Shown here one piece after another: positions 51,234 to 62,642 of a stretch of 64,000 bases of DNA. The notes below the pieces were generated by a model. That model was not told the origin of the DNA and made no database searches. It saw only the letters and a program-made list of their open reading frames with translations. A program made the position numbers and the translations under genes. Each line of letters starts with the position of its first letter. Positions within the stretch are counted from its first letter, which is position 1. Source of the DNA: Paragonimus westermani (lineage: Eukaryota; Platyhelminthes; Trematoda; Plagiorchiida; Troglotrematidae); the NCBI GenBank assembly GCA_008508345.1, contig QNGE01000277.1:62001-126000 (forward strand), read 5' to 3'.

Positions 51234-54200
51234 ACAATACGTCTTTGCTTACGATACCTGGACGATGTTTTATTGTTCACCCCACCACCATGAACTTAGA
51301 CGCGTCTTCGAGGTGTTCGTTTGAACGCACTATTCTAATCGATTCACCAGTGAGCAGGAGGAGGATGACGTATTCTGCTTTCCCGATGTTAACACGTACG
51401 GGTGTACTGAGTGGTCCATAGGACGGGGTGTGTTTCACTTCAAAGTCCGGATGAAGCTGTAGGCTGACTTTCACAGTTTTGTTCTCCTTAACAAAAAGCA
51501 CAAAGTGGCACACCTTCTACTGCATGGAACGTGATTTCACGAAAACCAAAGAACTCGGTGCAAGCGGTAAACTGACTATCGTGTTCACCTAGCTTCTCCT
51601 CAGAGGACATAGTCAATTAACAAGTGGTCCAACGTTACGAGCAGTCACTAAAACTAGCATTCCTTGCTGCACCATCGAAGAGATAGTTCCGCCTCAGATA
51701 TATTCCCAGGATTTGTTTTGCAGGCAGGCTACGTATCTACTACTAGTGAACGTCTGCGTGCTGTTTTAATTGTTGTTGTGTAATAGAACGTAACGGTTAA
51801 AGGACAACAGACCTGTGCAAGCGGATTGAAGAACACTGCCCGTTCTGGACCCGGATCTTGAATCACAAGATTAATCCCTAATACAGTCGTGCCCCATATT
51901 TTCGTAAGAAACCAATTCGTCATGGTGAAAGTGTTTTGGGCGGAATACAACGCTTTAACCAGTCTACAAAAGTCGACCAAACAGCGCATTTCGACAACGG
52001 ACGATTCGAGCGCGGTCAGAGTGCGTAACGCAGTGCTTTACTCACAAAATTGCTTCGCTCAGATGCTGCAATTCTCCTGGCCTCGACTGGTTCCTACTCC
52101 CCATTCACCAATATGTGTGCACAGAACGGACCTCGGTCACGAGATATAAGCCCACCCAGTATCCAGAACAATAAACGGCGACATAATTGTGTACATTGAG
52201 AGATGTGTAGTTATTGCGCCTTCGGTTTTGATTAATCAAACCACTCAATCCTCTTTCAATAGTCTTTATAGTTGTGCCGAGCCCATAACGAAATGTAAAA
52301 ACGAAATATTCTACGTTGTCTTTTTTGTTTAATCAGTGATTCGCTAGCGGTATTCGTTCGTGAACAGCATGAAAATGTTATTGATTTATAGACTTTGTGT
52401 CTGCTAACAGGAAGTTTTGGAATAGGTCCTAACAAAGTTTTGCATCTTCTCATCTATATAAAAGACAATGGAATTATCCATGTAAAATACAACCTTTTTT
52501 TCAAACCGACAATTTGCGAAAGAAAAACGGTGACCTATTTCAATTTTCAGACATTTACTCGGTGAGTATTTTGTTCAGCCTAATAGTTTTTCTTAGCTAC
52601 GTTTTCATGACATTAATTTACACAAATATACAAGCATGCAAAATTGTTTGTCGAACTGACATTTTTGAGTACGTATGTGCAATAAATCAACCTGATTCAA
52701 AACAGCCTCCTGTCAAGGCAAATGTCTACGTAACAAATGAACAGAAATTAGTTCACTTTTGTTTAGCTGCTAGGAAGTACGATGAAGTTGTTAAACAGCT
52801 TGTAAAGTTTTACCTGAATTAACCTCGAAAGTGTATGCAAGTACTTTCTAATGAAGGAACATCTCACTCCGTTTAATCTTGTCAGGCCACTGAAAGCCGC
52901 TAACAAACACAACATGCAATTTGCCAACCACGATACCTCTGAAAAAGCTGTGTTTAAACTCTGGATACACACAAGTTTTTACCTTAGAGCTTCTTCATGT
53001 ACTCAACGACGTTTTTATTTTACACTGTTCTTAAAATTCGCCGTCTACAAACGATATTATTTCTGCTATGGGGAAGAAATTTCCTCAAAGAAACTGCTGA
53101 ACGGCCCAGAGTTCATTTACTGTTCAATGCGCCCCTGTACAAACATACACACAATTACCGCCTATCGTATCTCCTAAGAAAATGCAGCCGTCGCTGTTCT
53201 GTCGGAGTACAAATACAGTCACATTATGTCGCTGACCGTCAAATAGGCTGTGCCAGCTATGGCTTGTGAGGAATTTCAATTGTTAATGAACAGAGATTTT
53301 ATGGTTCGAAAAAACATCTTCATTCTTGTCCTGTATATGACAGGTGAAATTCTGTCAGTGTATTTCTACATTCCAAAATCGTAAGTAAACTTCTATCAGA
53401 AGATTTCACTAAAAGCATTTTGAACACATCAATTTCCAGCTAGTCCACGTAAAAATTAGAATACTACACTCTTCTGCTGAGGTCACAAACCAGACCTTAA
53501 CCACACTGACCAGCAATGTAATTATTAGATATGAGGGGTACTTGTGGTACTTTTTAGATTGTACTATTTATACTCAGTACCTGAAAAGTAATTATTAATT
53601 ACGTCACAGTGATACGGCACTTTTCATCTCATTCCCTTTTTCATGACTAACTTCCAAAACTGTAACGGGTGTACCCGGTGCTTTTCATCAACTTTTGCAC
53701 GGTATGTAACTTATCTTCTGAAAATGAACTCAGCATAATGTTGACAAGCGTTGAGCTTGCTCTCCTTGAAGGTTTTCTAAGGTCCCGTCGTTTCTGGGAG
53801 GCCGTGTTGTGAAGTCGAAAAAACTGAGTAATCGTATATTCCTGCACAAACTGCTCGTTTTCAAAGATTCCTCAGTCATATATATTCCACGAATTTTGAA
53901 CGTTCTTCTTCGTGCCATAGTTACTTGATGATTTATGTGAATTCGATCCTCAAATTTTTGAAGTGAAATTGGTTCAAGGTCATTTGAACACCTATCAGCA
54001 ATTGAAGTTATTCCATAGGGGCAACCAAGTATACAGTAGAACAAACGCTTAGAAATTGTTTGTCGGCAATAACAGGGAATTTAAACTAAATTCCCCTTCA
54101 GCAGACAGCTCCATGCGTTTCACGAAAAACAATAACAAATTGCAACAAATTGATACCAATCTGATGAGTATTCAGTGTAACACAATTGAGTGTACTGTTA

Positions 54201-55204
54201 TTGTTTTATTAGATTTCATTGATCAATAACTAACGACCATTCTTCAGTCTTAATGATCGCCGTGTCAGTATGTATTAAAAATGCACATGACACGAGAAGA
54301 TTCAAGGAGAAAACGCGATTTGTTAGATTTCAAAAAACAAGTTCAGTTCATTTTGTTTTCCACTATTTTTGTCAAAAAGGTTTGCCTGTATTTCCTGTGT
54401 ACACGGAGCAGCAAGTTACCAGCTGCTACTAGATTGTTTTTAAGGACAACCTAGAGTTGATACACTGAATACAATAAGATGACCAATATAAACGCCTTCT
54501 TATTAGTTACCACATATGGTTGATCGCCAAAATAAATCATTGTTTTTGTCCAAGTTACGTCTGGTTTAAATGCATTAGTAGTTTCAATGTTCAACAGTGA
54601 TACACTGGAGGTTGATGTGCAGATTGTACATACAGTCGCATAATAGTGATATACAATATGGCCCCAATAAGATGAACGTCTTTAAAAGCAAGTCTCTGTA
54701 AAACATGAAACGTTTCTTCTTCTGAAGACCACTTCAGAGTCAGTGAACACATAAGCTCTTTGTAATGAATGTCCTTGGAGGGATGCTGACTTTAAGATAG
54801 TCACAAAAATAAACAGGATTAGTCAAGGTTGAAAAGAATGTTCGTTAATCAATGATTCTCGTTGTGTTGTGGCTTAATCACATTAAATTTCCGACGTTCA
54901 CAGTACCTTTTGAAGACCATGAAGTGCGCACCATCATATGGACCAGGATTTGACCTTTGACTACACATTCATGTGGCGCTGTGTAGCACAGTATGCTGAT
55001 GACTTTATATTAAACACGACCGAATTATCACATCTGGCAACTCGGTCACATTTACTTGTGAGTACAGCTCAGATTGCGCGCTAGCGGCTGCAGAGTGCTG
55101 GACTAATTATAAATTATGTTCGACACGTATCAACCCAACCGCATTCACTCTCATTTAAAACACAGACGGCGACTGACCTAGTAATTGTATTCTGTGCTTC
55201 CAAC
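51234..55204. other. No confident gene; several isolated frames
   Basis: Frames without enough support: 51889-52149 plus (soluble); 52514-52822 plus, which has a membrane span then EQKLVHFCLAARKYDEVVKQ and a possible acceptor (AGTTTTTCTTAG) inside; 52851-53177 plus, overlapped by another frame; and 53730-54044 minus. None has a motif that I can name. Confidence 0.4.
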
Positions 55205-55300
55205 AAATGGCGACTACTGAGTAATAGACGGGAGTTAACTGGACTGTTACTTTGTCCACTACCAAGACGACCAATTATCTGCGCATCAGTCACAAGCAAA
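55205..55300 (+). repeat. Dispersed repeat family R2, copy 2
   Basis: Counterpart of 3290-3400 in the same orientation, sharing ATCTGCGCATCAGTCACAA and weaker upstream blocks. On the minus strand it reads VTDAQIIGRLGSG inside a 61-codon frame (55114-55299). The equivalent of that peptide in copy 1 is VTDTQMVGSLG. Confidence 0.35.
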
Positions 55301-56309
55301 TGCGACAGTAATAGGTTCGTTGTACCTGATATGAAGACACTAAAGTAATGCTTGTCCCATAAAAGCGTGGTCAGGGTTTAAATACCCGCGGCAACAGGAT
55401 AAACACTACTGACTTGCTCCATCAACAGCGAAACCTGAGTCTGGTACCTCCTCTTGAAAAGGTTCTGCCAACAACTTCATCTGACTTAGAATGCACTGAG
55501 TGGTGTACATTTTAAGTCAAACGACTTTTCGATTTCTTGTCAATAGGTTCTAATCCAGTCTGCCAGAAGCTCATGGTCTTCGAAAAACCCCTACTTGAGG
55601 CCGTATGCTTATACTCTTTGATATCGACGTTTTCATAGCTAGCCTATTTAAAACCCACCGCTACGACAACACACCTAGTGAATCCAACGGCAACAATCCT
55701 ATAAATTAACTTCGTCTGCTTTCAATTAGCTATCATTTTGAACGAAAATGTGAGTTATTTGTGACTTTTCAGCAGATGAGATTACATAGCGAGTGCTTCC
55801 TCAATAAAAATCCGTTCAGTTAACTCACTTGACAGCAATTCACAATGAAAGGTTACGGTTGAAATGCTAACACAGAGCGGCAAAACGCACAGATGACGGA
55901 TATGTGGATATTTGAACATGAGTGCAAAAGACGACGACAACCAGCGGGTAGATTCAATTAATATCTCTAAAAAACGAATAGAAATACAAAACATTCGGGA
56001 GAAAAAACTAGTAAATAATACGAAGGTTTCTACAAGACAGTTGGAAAAACTCAACGGCGAGAAAGGATGGCGTGTGAAGAACTAGGAAAACCACTTATGG
56101 GACACAGAAATGGAACCATGTCACACAAGATGACTCGTGAAATTTATCCAAAAGAACATGCACATAAAAAGTGCGTCAAAAATTCATTTATGACAATAAA
56201 GATATATGGTCAAACAAATTTTTTCGATAATTCATCTTCAGTCCGGTAAAATTATATCAAGAGTTTGTAGAGTTAGATCAGAATAGCGATCAGACTTAAT
56301 ACGGAGAAG
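55301..56309. other. No confident gene
   Basis: At 55918-56082 the plus strand has a short frame from ATG that is strongly Lys/Asn/Glu-rich (NISKKRIEIQNIREKKLVNN). An overlapping frame at 56067-56249 is similarly basic. These may be remnants of the mobile element next door, but I cannot place them. Confidence 0.4.
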
Positions 56310-56394
56310 CTAGGTCACTAGTCCGTAAATTGGCGATGGTTTGATTGGTCGGTTATTTCATGTTTGTCCATTGGTTTGACAGCGCAAGTTGGCC
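56310..56394 (+). repeat. Left arm of the inverted repeat around the PLE fragment
   Basis: The reverse complement of 56806-56890 matches this stretch at roughly 85%: AAATTGGCGATGGTTTGATT against AAATTGGCGATAGTTTGACT, and CATGTTTGTCCATTGGTT shared exactly. The right arm is the start of the endonuclease frame, so this left arm is a second, inverted piece of the same PLE segment. It lies directly beside the 3' end of the fragment. Confidence 0.8.
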
Positions 56395-56396
56395 AT

Positions 56397-56846
56397 CTAC
56401 TCGATGAATTTGTGTCCATGGTAGGTGCATTGTCTGAAAAAAACGTTTTTTAAGAAATAATATGGGGTCAGTCCACCTGATTCCGATAGCCTCGGCAGTA
56501 CAAAGTGTTCTAATTCGGCAGCTTCTGATGCGTGGCCTGACACGCGATATACCTCTTTAAAGGCTTCGTCAGTTTTCACCTGATGCTCGCTTTCAACCAG
56601 AGGAGCGAGAATAGCACTGTTGACCGATCGTGGGTCTCCGAGTCCCAGCCACCGTGAATGGTGTTCTCGGATTCCTTTCGAAAGCTGTCTCGACGTTCGG
56701 TCAATATGATCTGCTCCACAGGAACAAGTGAATGAATGAATACACTTAGATGAGGTCTGAACTGTTAGTCTATCTTTGTTATAAAACCTGAGAATCGAGG
56801 ATCGATGACCAACCGGCGCGGTCGAACCAATGGACAAACATGGCAT
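56397..56846 (-). mobile_element. Penelope-like element fragment, GIY-YIG endonuclease
   Basis: A 149-codon frame, the longest in the window. Residues about 33-110 match the C-terminal endonuclease of PLEs: KCIHSFTCSCGADHIDRTSR, then QLSKGIREHHSRWLGLG, SVNSAILAPLVESEHQV and EAFKEVYRV. In the family the GIY-YIG second half reads YIGRT; here it is HIDRT, so the Tyr and Gly are lost, while the REHH motif stays. The domain differs from that of the PLE at 24.3 kb (CSCG and EHHxxWL type, not CNDCG and EHEL), so two PLE lineages are present. No RT is recognisable upstream, and an inverted copy of the segment flanks it. Confidence 0.85.
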
Positions 56847-56890
56847 AACCGACCAGTCAAACTATCGCCAATTTATTGACCAGTGACCAG
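56806..56890 (-). repeat. Right arm of the inverted repeat around the PLE fragment
   Basis: Partner of 56310-56394. It overlaps the first codons of the endonuclease frame (reading PCLSIGSTAPVGH on the minus strand). Similarity between the arms fades at about 56800 inward and 56890 outward. Confidence 0.8.
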
Positions 56891-58051
56891 TGTTGAACAG
56901 GAATTGAGTCACAAATAATTTTATTGGTCCAAGTAACTATGTATATGACATTCTAATCAGATTCTAATCAGATTTTGATAAGCTGAATCGTATGCTTTTT
57001 TTGTCTTCATACGAGGCACTTCAGCTGCACGTTTCATCGCAGCTAAATAAGAGATATTCAGCGGGTTGAAAGCAACCAGCCCAATGCTGCTTCGAAATAA
57101 CTGTATTTGGTATTTAGCAGGCATAACGGATAATCAAATAGCTTACAGCCTTTCTTAGATACTCTCATTTATAGCCTCTTAGACGCTATATTTGCTGGTT
57201 CGTTTTTCGGGCCGGCACATAGAAGGAACGGTATTAGATCATTTGAGCTCATAGATACGGACGCAGTTTGGTGCGAATGTTTTTTCGTTGGTCGAAGAAA
57301 CTATGCACAACCGATAGCATACAGTGAGAACACCAGCTCCTGATAACTGATTTGCCACTGATTCTGCATCCAACTAAATATGGTCAGCTTCATTGCAACC
57401 AGCCATTGGTCAACTTTCAACAATATTCAGTGCAGAATAACCGGATTTCAATTATTCCTTTTAGGTATGGGAGGGAGCAATACCGTTTATGTACGTTAGA
57501 CTTTAAAATCTGCTGTTGACAGATATCCTACTGCAAACTGAAATACATTTATCGTGTTTAAAATTACTTTTCATTCTCCCAGTCGTCCCTGCTAGAAAAA
57601 CTGTGATTTCGAGCTGTCTACCGTTCCATTTCGATTTGCTGCCTGATATACAGCAGACCGAAACTTGTGACGTAAACAAACGGAACTTGTACCCAAACGG
57701 ATATTGCGGGTGATAGGAGAATATCAAAACAGAAATCCGGCGGCTTCGATCGTGTAAACTGAGCACAACAAATGTGATGTTTCGCGCCAACTCATTTGTA
57801 ATCCCAGTATGCAATCATAACCCCAAAATGTTGGCATTTTCCGGATTGATGTTAACGAAGCTCAGTAGATTTGCACACTGAGGGCAGAATATGTTGATGC
57901 TATCGATCTTTTGGCAGAAACATGAAAACCGTATGTTTAATCCTGATATATGTACACATATCCACATGAAATTCGTTAATTTATTTCCTTGACATGTGGT
58001 AAGTCTGTATAAACGAGTGTTGTATACCGGTGTTTGAGGAGTTTGGACGAA
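56891..58051. other. No confident gene
   Basis: A short direct duplication (ATTCTAATCAG twice, about 56952-56973) is the only structure. The frame 57503-57814 (minus) has no motif. The expected upstream RT of the neighbouring PLE fragment was looked for on the minus strand and not seen. Confidence 0.5.
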
Positions 58052-58222
58052 ATGCTTGCATCACCTGCTTTCTATATTCTTTTATTTCTGATGAATTTGA
58101 TAGAAATCAGTTGGTCACAACAGTGGACTACAGTCTGCCTAGAGTTACACCCCGAGCGATATAATGGTTGTCTTATATCAAAGTATGGAATATTAGTGGG
58201 ATCTATGGTTGATAGAAGCTAG
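58052..58222 (+). CDS. Candidate signal-peptide exon
   Basis: ATG at 58052 starts a classical secretory signal (MLASPAFYILLFLMNLIEIS, then WSQ) and continues QWTTVCLELHPERYNGC to a stop at 58220. It could be a first exon, but no strong donor is present (best GTGGGA or GTTGAT near the end). It overlaps the 3' end and polyadenylation signal of the minus-strand candidate, so at most one of the two is likely right at this spot. Confidence 0.25.
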   Translation: MLASPAFYILLFLMNLIEISWSQQWTTVCLELHPERYNGCLISKYGILVGSMVDRS

Positions 58223-58374
58223 AGGACCATTCATAACGGATCGACGCTGTTGTATTCCCGTGAACAGTTCAGTGAGTCCCTTCCAAAAAGCATCACCAGC
58301 CTCCAGTTTCGCTTTTGTCACAGCTAGGCACAGTGCATATCTCTGGTATCGACAAGAATAGAACTCCACCCACG
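58193..58374 (-). CDS. Candidate terminal exon of a minus-strand gene
   Basis: About 60 codons ending in TAA at 58193, with AATAAA on the same strand at 58081-58086, a normal distance. The translation is strongly protein-like (WVEFYSCRYQRYALCLAVTK, then LEAGDAFWKGLTELFTGIQQ). Starting after GATAAAAG (phase 1), it joins in phase to the exon at 58907-59089. That acceptor has a poor pyrimidine tract, so the exact start is uncertain (GGTTGAG is an alternative in the same phase). No family is recognised. Confidence 0.42.
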
Positions 58375-58906
58375 CTTTTATCAAGCAACCGTCTCAACCA
58401 TTTCTCCGGTGACTCCATAGTATAGACAGCAGAGCCATCATATTTAAACGCTCAGCCACAACCGTCCAGATTGCAAGGCTGCCTGGTGGTAGAAAAATTA
58501 AATTCCATTTTGACGTCACTCGGTGAATCCATGACCGTGATTTTTATCGAAGAGAACCTCTGAAAAATCATTAAACCTCTTAAGCTATATCTTGAACATT
58601 GACGAGTAGTAGGGTGTTTGGGTGGTGTAAGCTAGACTCCCAGAGCTGAATATCGGATAGTTTTCTTATGTTTTGGTTCTCTTGGTTTTGATTAGCAACC
58701 AGAGTAATGATGTCAACGCCACTACCACCTGAGTTCGTTTTAGTCTTTATGGTTGTAAACTAAGTACACAGCTTATTGTCCGCACCTTCTTTCCTATGCT
58801 CAATTGCAGAATCATCGATCTAATGCCGATCTAATTACCTGAGATGAATGATACAAGCTGTCAGTTGCAAAGACCACACAAAAACTGATGAAAGGAAGAC
58901 AGATAC

Positions 58907-59089
58907 CTGCCGGTTCAAGATTCATCTGAACCTTGTCAAAACACCGGATATAATCTCCAACACAAAGTGCAACAAATAAATCCCATCTAATCTGCCCAAC
59001 GAGATTGCTTGACGGTAAGTGGCTTTCCTTCCCCAATTCTACATGAGAGTGGCGTGGTTCTGTTTGACGAAAATTAAAATACATTGTGG
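58907..59089 (-). CDS. Candidate internal exon of the minus-strand gene
   Basis: Good acceptor (CTGAACTATTTTACAG) and good donor (CGGCAG, then GTATCT) enclose 183 bases, both junctions in phase 1. The translation is protein-like (FRQTEPRHSHVELGKESHLP, then NLVGQIRWDLFVALCVGDYI). Its donor fits the terminal exon at 58374. Its acceptor does not fit the phase of the best donor of the exon upstream (59203, phase 2); a weaker donor there (CTGA, then GTAGTG) would fit. Confidence 0.42.
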
Positions 59090-59202
59090 CTGTAAAATAG
59101 TTCAGGTTGTTCAAATGAGACCACGGTGCGTATGGTTGAAAAGGAGTGAATCATTGTGATCACTCCTAGGGTGCACGTGTGAACAACCTTGCGGTGACTC
59201 AC

Positions 59203-59431
59203 GAAGCACTACTCAGCGGTACATAGACCGTTCCAGTTTGTGCCATGGTGTATGTAGCGGAACTTGTGTTAACCTCAATTTGAAGGCATTGAAATATGCA
59301 GAGAAAAGTTTCGCCTCCGAATGGCTGTTCACAACACGGCATTAATTCCACGATGAGGGTTCGGTAAATATCAGGACTGGCTGCGATAACTCCTGAAGCC
59401 CATTCGTAACCGATCATGAAAGGCGAATTCA
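59203..59431 (-). CDS. Candidate internal exon of the minus-strand gene
   Basis: Acceptor TAGACTGTCAG (phase 1), consensus donor GCTTC, then GTGAGT. The translation is protein-like, with four cysteines (MIGYEWASGVIAASPDIYRT, LIVELMPCCEQPFGGETFLC), and may be a beta-rich extracellular segment. It joins in phase to the exon ending at 60083, giving LVNSPF at the junction. No family is recognised. Confidence 0.42.
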
Positions 59432-60082
59432 CTGACAGTCTAAGGCAACTGATTCAGAGAACGTGTAGAAATTCAACTGCCGACGGAATGTCGCACGGTA
59501 GACAGATGAGCCTTCCTGTCATGAACATTTTATCGGTGAGGTAGAAGCGAAACAGGATCACTTACATTCAAAAATGGTCCGAGCAATACAATTTTGTCAG
59601 TTGATGCATTCAGCTCTTAAAACCAGATTTGAGTGGGTGCTATAAATCAGAATTGCGACTTAAAGCAACGTTACTGTATGTCTACAGTGAGGAACGCAAA
59701 AGAAATCGATCCACCAAGGCAATTAGGAATGAACAAAAAATACACACATATCAACGAATGAAAAGACCTTGAGATTGAGAAAATTGATGGAATTAACTGC
59801 AAGTAGACCAACTAAATGCACACAATGGGAAGAATAACTTGATTGAGAATGAGCAGACCCGCCATATGTACGGAGTTGTCAACCTTCTGACATTAGTGAT
59901 TATAACGTCATAATATTGCGTTATCCAATCTTGAAATCAATATTCGTTGAGCGGCAACTAACGTAAACACGAAATTTTAAAGAATACACAGTAAAAGCAG
60001 TGTGAGATGCACGTCGTTCGGATTCTTGAAAATTAAACAAAAGTGTGTTAAGCGTAAGATATACAGTGCCAGACCTACTCAC

Positions 60083-60244
60083 CTAAGCTTGCAAGAGACC
60101 ATGTGGAGTATTCAAACCTTTTAAACCACACGTGAACAACGCCAACATTAGTGTATTGCGTTCTGAAAAGACTGCCATTGTGGGAAAAATTTAGAAGGGG
60201 TGAGTGGTGGAGAGAAGCTGGGGACATACTCGACGGGAATGAGA
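60083..60244 (-). CDS. Candidate 5'-most visible exon of the minus-strand gene
   Basis: A strong acceptor (AGCAGTTTTCTCAG, phase 1) and an ideal donor (CTTAG, then GTGAGT, phase 1) bound 54 codons, including HHSPLLNFSHNGSLFRTQYT and VHVWFKRFEYSTWSLASL. The frame stays open upstream to about 60390 with a hydrophobic, Cys/Phe-rich translation, so a longer exon is possible. The 657-base intron to 59431 keeps the phase. Confidence 0.42.
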
Positions 60245-61501
60245 CTGAGAAAACTGCTAACGGGTTATAACCACGCGGACGGAAAATAAACCAAAAAGAG
60301 CGGCAGAACTCAAAACTCCGACAAAACAAAGTATATGCATTGATAAGTACTGAGGCAAGAAAAAAATGAACCGCGCCGAAGAAAGACAAGCTGAATTAGC
60401 ACAATAATCGGGTTGTCAGACATTACTCCATATCTACATTAGAACAGTGGAACAGCAAAGGAAAGGCAATTAAGAACTAGACAAACTGTCAGATAGATTT
60501 CGTCACTGAAACTGTTAAAAAATTATTGGGCAAACAAGTTAGTCGTCTAGACAACGAGAGTTTGTCACAAACGACGGCCGATTAAGCAGTGATATGCGAG
60601 GACAACAACAAAGACACTGACCAATTTGTCGTCAACACATTAATGTCCCATTCCGGAATGTAACTCCACCTGTTCCTCGAATATAAAAACAATGGCTATC
60701 ATTATATTAGGAAGGCCCATCAGCGTTCATATCGTGAACTCATCACCAGCTCCACCCACAACAAATTTGCCTTTGATTACTGCCTGTCACATTCTTGTAA
60801 TAATTGGTGAACGACACACCGCTCAGAAACAAGGGAATGCAAATCGGAATTGTTGGTTCAATTGAGAAAGATTACAAACCCAACAGACAAAATATACCTC
60901 AAACCTGACCAAGGTTGATGGCCCTCAACGCATGCTTGAGGTGGGAAATAAGAATCGATGAATGCCTCCTTCACGGTGTAAAACCGAGGCCTCGTATACA
61001 CAGCCTATCTTCCCGTCTACTCCCGTTCCGATGCAATGTGTAATCGGAGGCGACTCGTCCGATAGTCTGGAATACTTGGACAACAAACAGTGGAACACAT
61101 GCAGTTTCACAGAGATTTGACGGAGTTACACTCGATTTGTGATTCAGTCAGCTGGGGCATAGTTTAACAATGTGGTTACATGTGAACACATGAACAGATC
61201 ACCTAACAATCTTCGAGTGATCAGCATGTTTAGGTCGAGTCGATAACAGTTCTAGAAAGAGGCGGCTGATGGCTCCGCAACGAGGCACTGCATAAGCACC
61301 ACGTGCAAATTCGACATTTATGGAGGTGTATCATAATATTGTGCAGGTGCTGGCTAAGTCTTGCACTGTTCATCTACAGTATCAACCTGTATGATCTTAC
61401 ATAGAATAATTAGGTGGTCAAAATCCTCCTCGTTGTTTTAACTGTAACCAAAAACTGTTGCCGTTATACTTCCAATAATTGAGTTGATTTCACTGGTTCA
61501 G
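60245..61501. other. No confident gene
   Basis: The minus frame 60925-61110 has no splice support. The plus strand at 60480-60960 has broken, Lys/Arg-rich translations (LLGKQVSRLDNESLSQTTAD) that recall retroelement sequence, but I could not align them to any family. Confidence 0.4.
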
Positions 61502-61640
61502 TATGATGCAAATTTGAGGTTATTTCGACTTAAAATCTCGTTTAGTGGACTCCCTGTTCCAATCCCGGATATCATAATGCTCGTAACATCGACTAGAAAA
61601 ATAACCAAGAAACTCATGAGCTACATGTGGATTCAGACCG
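61502..61640 (+). CDS. Candidate exon, M14 carboxypeptidase propeptide-like
   Basis: Acceptor TTGATTTCACTGGTTCAG (phase 0), donor AGACCG, then GTGATA (phase 1). It opens YDANLRLFRLKI, which resembles the start of the activation peptide of A/B-type M14 carboxypeptidases (YDxYxVxRV type). It goes on VPIPDIIMLVTSTRKITKKL, like the PIDxxVPPE...FL part. The donor phase matches the acceptor at 62032, but a direct join would lack about 60 residues of the normal enzyme, so at least one exon would be missing between them. The call depends on the next entry. Confidence 0.3.
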
Positions 61641-62031
61641 GTGATAGCAAACCCATTCACCTACTCGGCAGACGTTTTATCGGGTGAACGATAAACTCAC
61701 GGCGAAAAGTTGGATAATACTGATTTGGCTCTGACAACCTGTCCGCATCGTGCTCAACACCAGTCAGTGACAGGATTGCAAGGCTGGACTTCCGTGGTGG
61801 TGGATACCTGAGTGTACCGGTTGAGGTGTCTCGATCAGTCTGTCAATCGTCCACACAAACTGGTGGATTGTACGTGACTCCGTGTTTTGTGTGGTTTTCT
61901 CTATCAAGACACGTAGTCTCTGACCACACAGCGTGTTATCGCATGTTAGATGGCGAAGTGCCGTTCAAGTTGGGGAATTCTATTTCTGTATGAGAACAGA
62001 GTTGCGCAGAGCTCGAGTTAATCTCGGTTAG

Positions 62032-62282
62032 ATTTTATGCGAATTTGTGTTATGCTGCATGGTGGCATACATTCGCGTGAGTTCATTAAACACTGCGTAA
62101 CTCTCCTTAGTTCCGATTACTGCCAAACAATAAAAATTGCCCGGTGTCTGAGATTCATTTCGAAATATCACATAGGTAATAGTTTGATAATATGTCCCAT
62201 ATCACAACCCAGCAACTTTGGACCAGATTTCACAGAGAGAAGTGTAACTTGTGTTGGGGACACTTATTTACTTGTTCGCTGA
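62032..62282 (+). CDS. M14 zinc carboxypeptidase-like exon or pseudogene
   Basis: Acceptor AATCTCGGTTAG (phase 1), then an open frame to TGA at 62280. Residues 9-17 from the ATG at 62037 read GGIHSREFI, the zinc-binding HxxE motif of A/B-type M14 carboxypeptidases. Forty-three residues after the Glu comes CPISQPSN, at the position of the family LPxxNPDG. Then RSVTCVGD stands where the family has RSxxxxxCxGVDxNRN. The substrate-binding Asn-Arg is absent (TYLL instead). Family knowledge: these are secreted or lysosomal peptidases. So this is a divergent member, a gene whose exon ends early (donor CATAG, then GTAATA, at 62175), or a pseudogene. Confidence 0.42.
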
Positions 62283-62384
62283 CTTATGTTCAAACATAAC
62301 TGCATTTTTTCAACACTTTAACATTCGCCGACAAAACTGTTCTGTGGGTCCAGCTTTTTAATCCTAATCACAAAGACTGAGTAA

Positions 62385-62642
62385 AACAATCCCGGAATAA
62401 GTGAATACGCAGTTTTCGGATATCGGGAAACCCTGTCTGGAGATTTGAAAGATTTATCGTCGTTATGCGTTGTTCTGCTAGAAGGGGGGATTATACGTTC
62501 TAAAATCAAACTAAGCCGTGCGGTACAGTACGCAGTGCATGTTTGTACTTTGCTGGAAATCAGAGTGACAGTATTGGCTGAAAGCTATGGAAAGAAAGCC
62601 TCAACTTTCTACTTCGAGATATGTGTATCATCACACATCTGA
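62385..62642 (+). CDS. Possible C-terminal part of the M14-like gene
   Basis: Same frame as 62037-62282, from which it is separated by three stops within 105 bases. It reads PGISEYAVFGYRETLSGDLK and then DLSSLCVVLLEGG, resembling the family stretch SEPExxAxxxFxxxxxxIKxxxSxHSYSQ, with Cys in place of the zinc-binding His. The end, SYGKKASTFYFEI, puts a Glu at 62616 where the family has the catalytic Glu in FELRD. A further frame at 62834 begins LLPERYPPG, like the GFLLPxSxIxPT that follows. Each match is weak; the order supports them. Confidence 0.3.
   Translation, partial: NNPGISEYAVFGYRETLSGDLKDLSSLCVVLLEGGIIRSKIKLSRAVQYAVHVCTLLEIRVTVLAESYGKKASTFYFEICVSSHI

Noticed and set aside
52851..53269. 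Overlapping plus frames of 108 and 90 codons
   Set aside because: Two long frames on the same strand over the same bases imply a local lack of stop codons. There are no donors within the frames and no motif.
60480..60960. Possible PLE N-terminal region on the plus strand
   Set aside because: Lys/Arg-rich broken translations look retroelement-like, but no PLE motif could be aligned in any frame.
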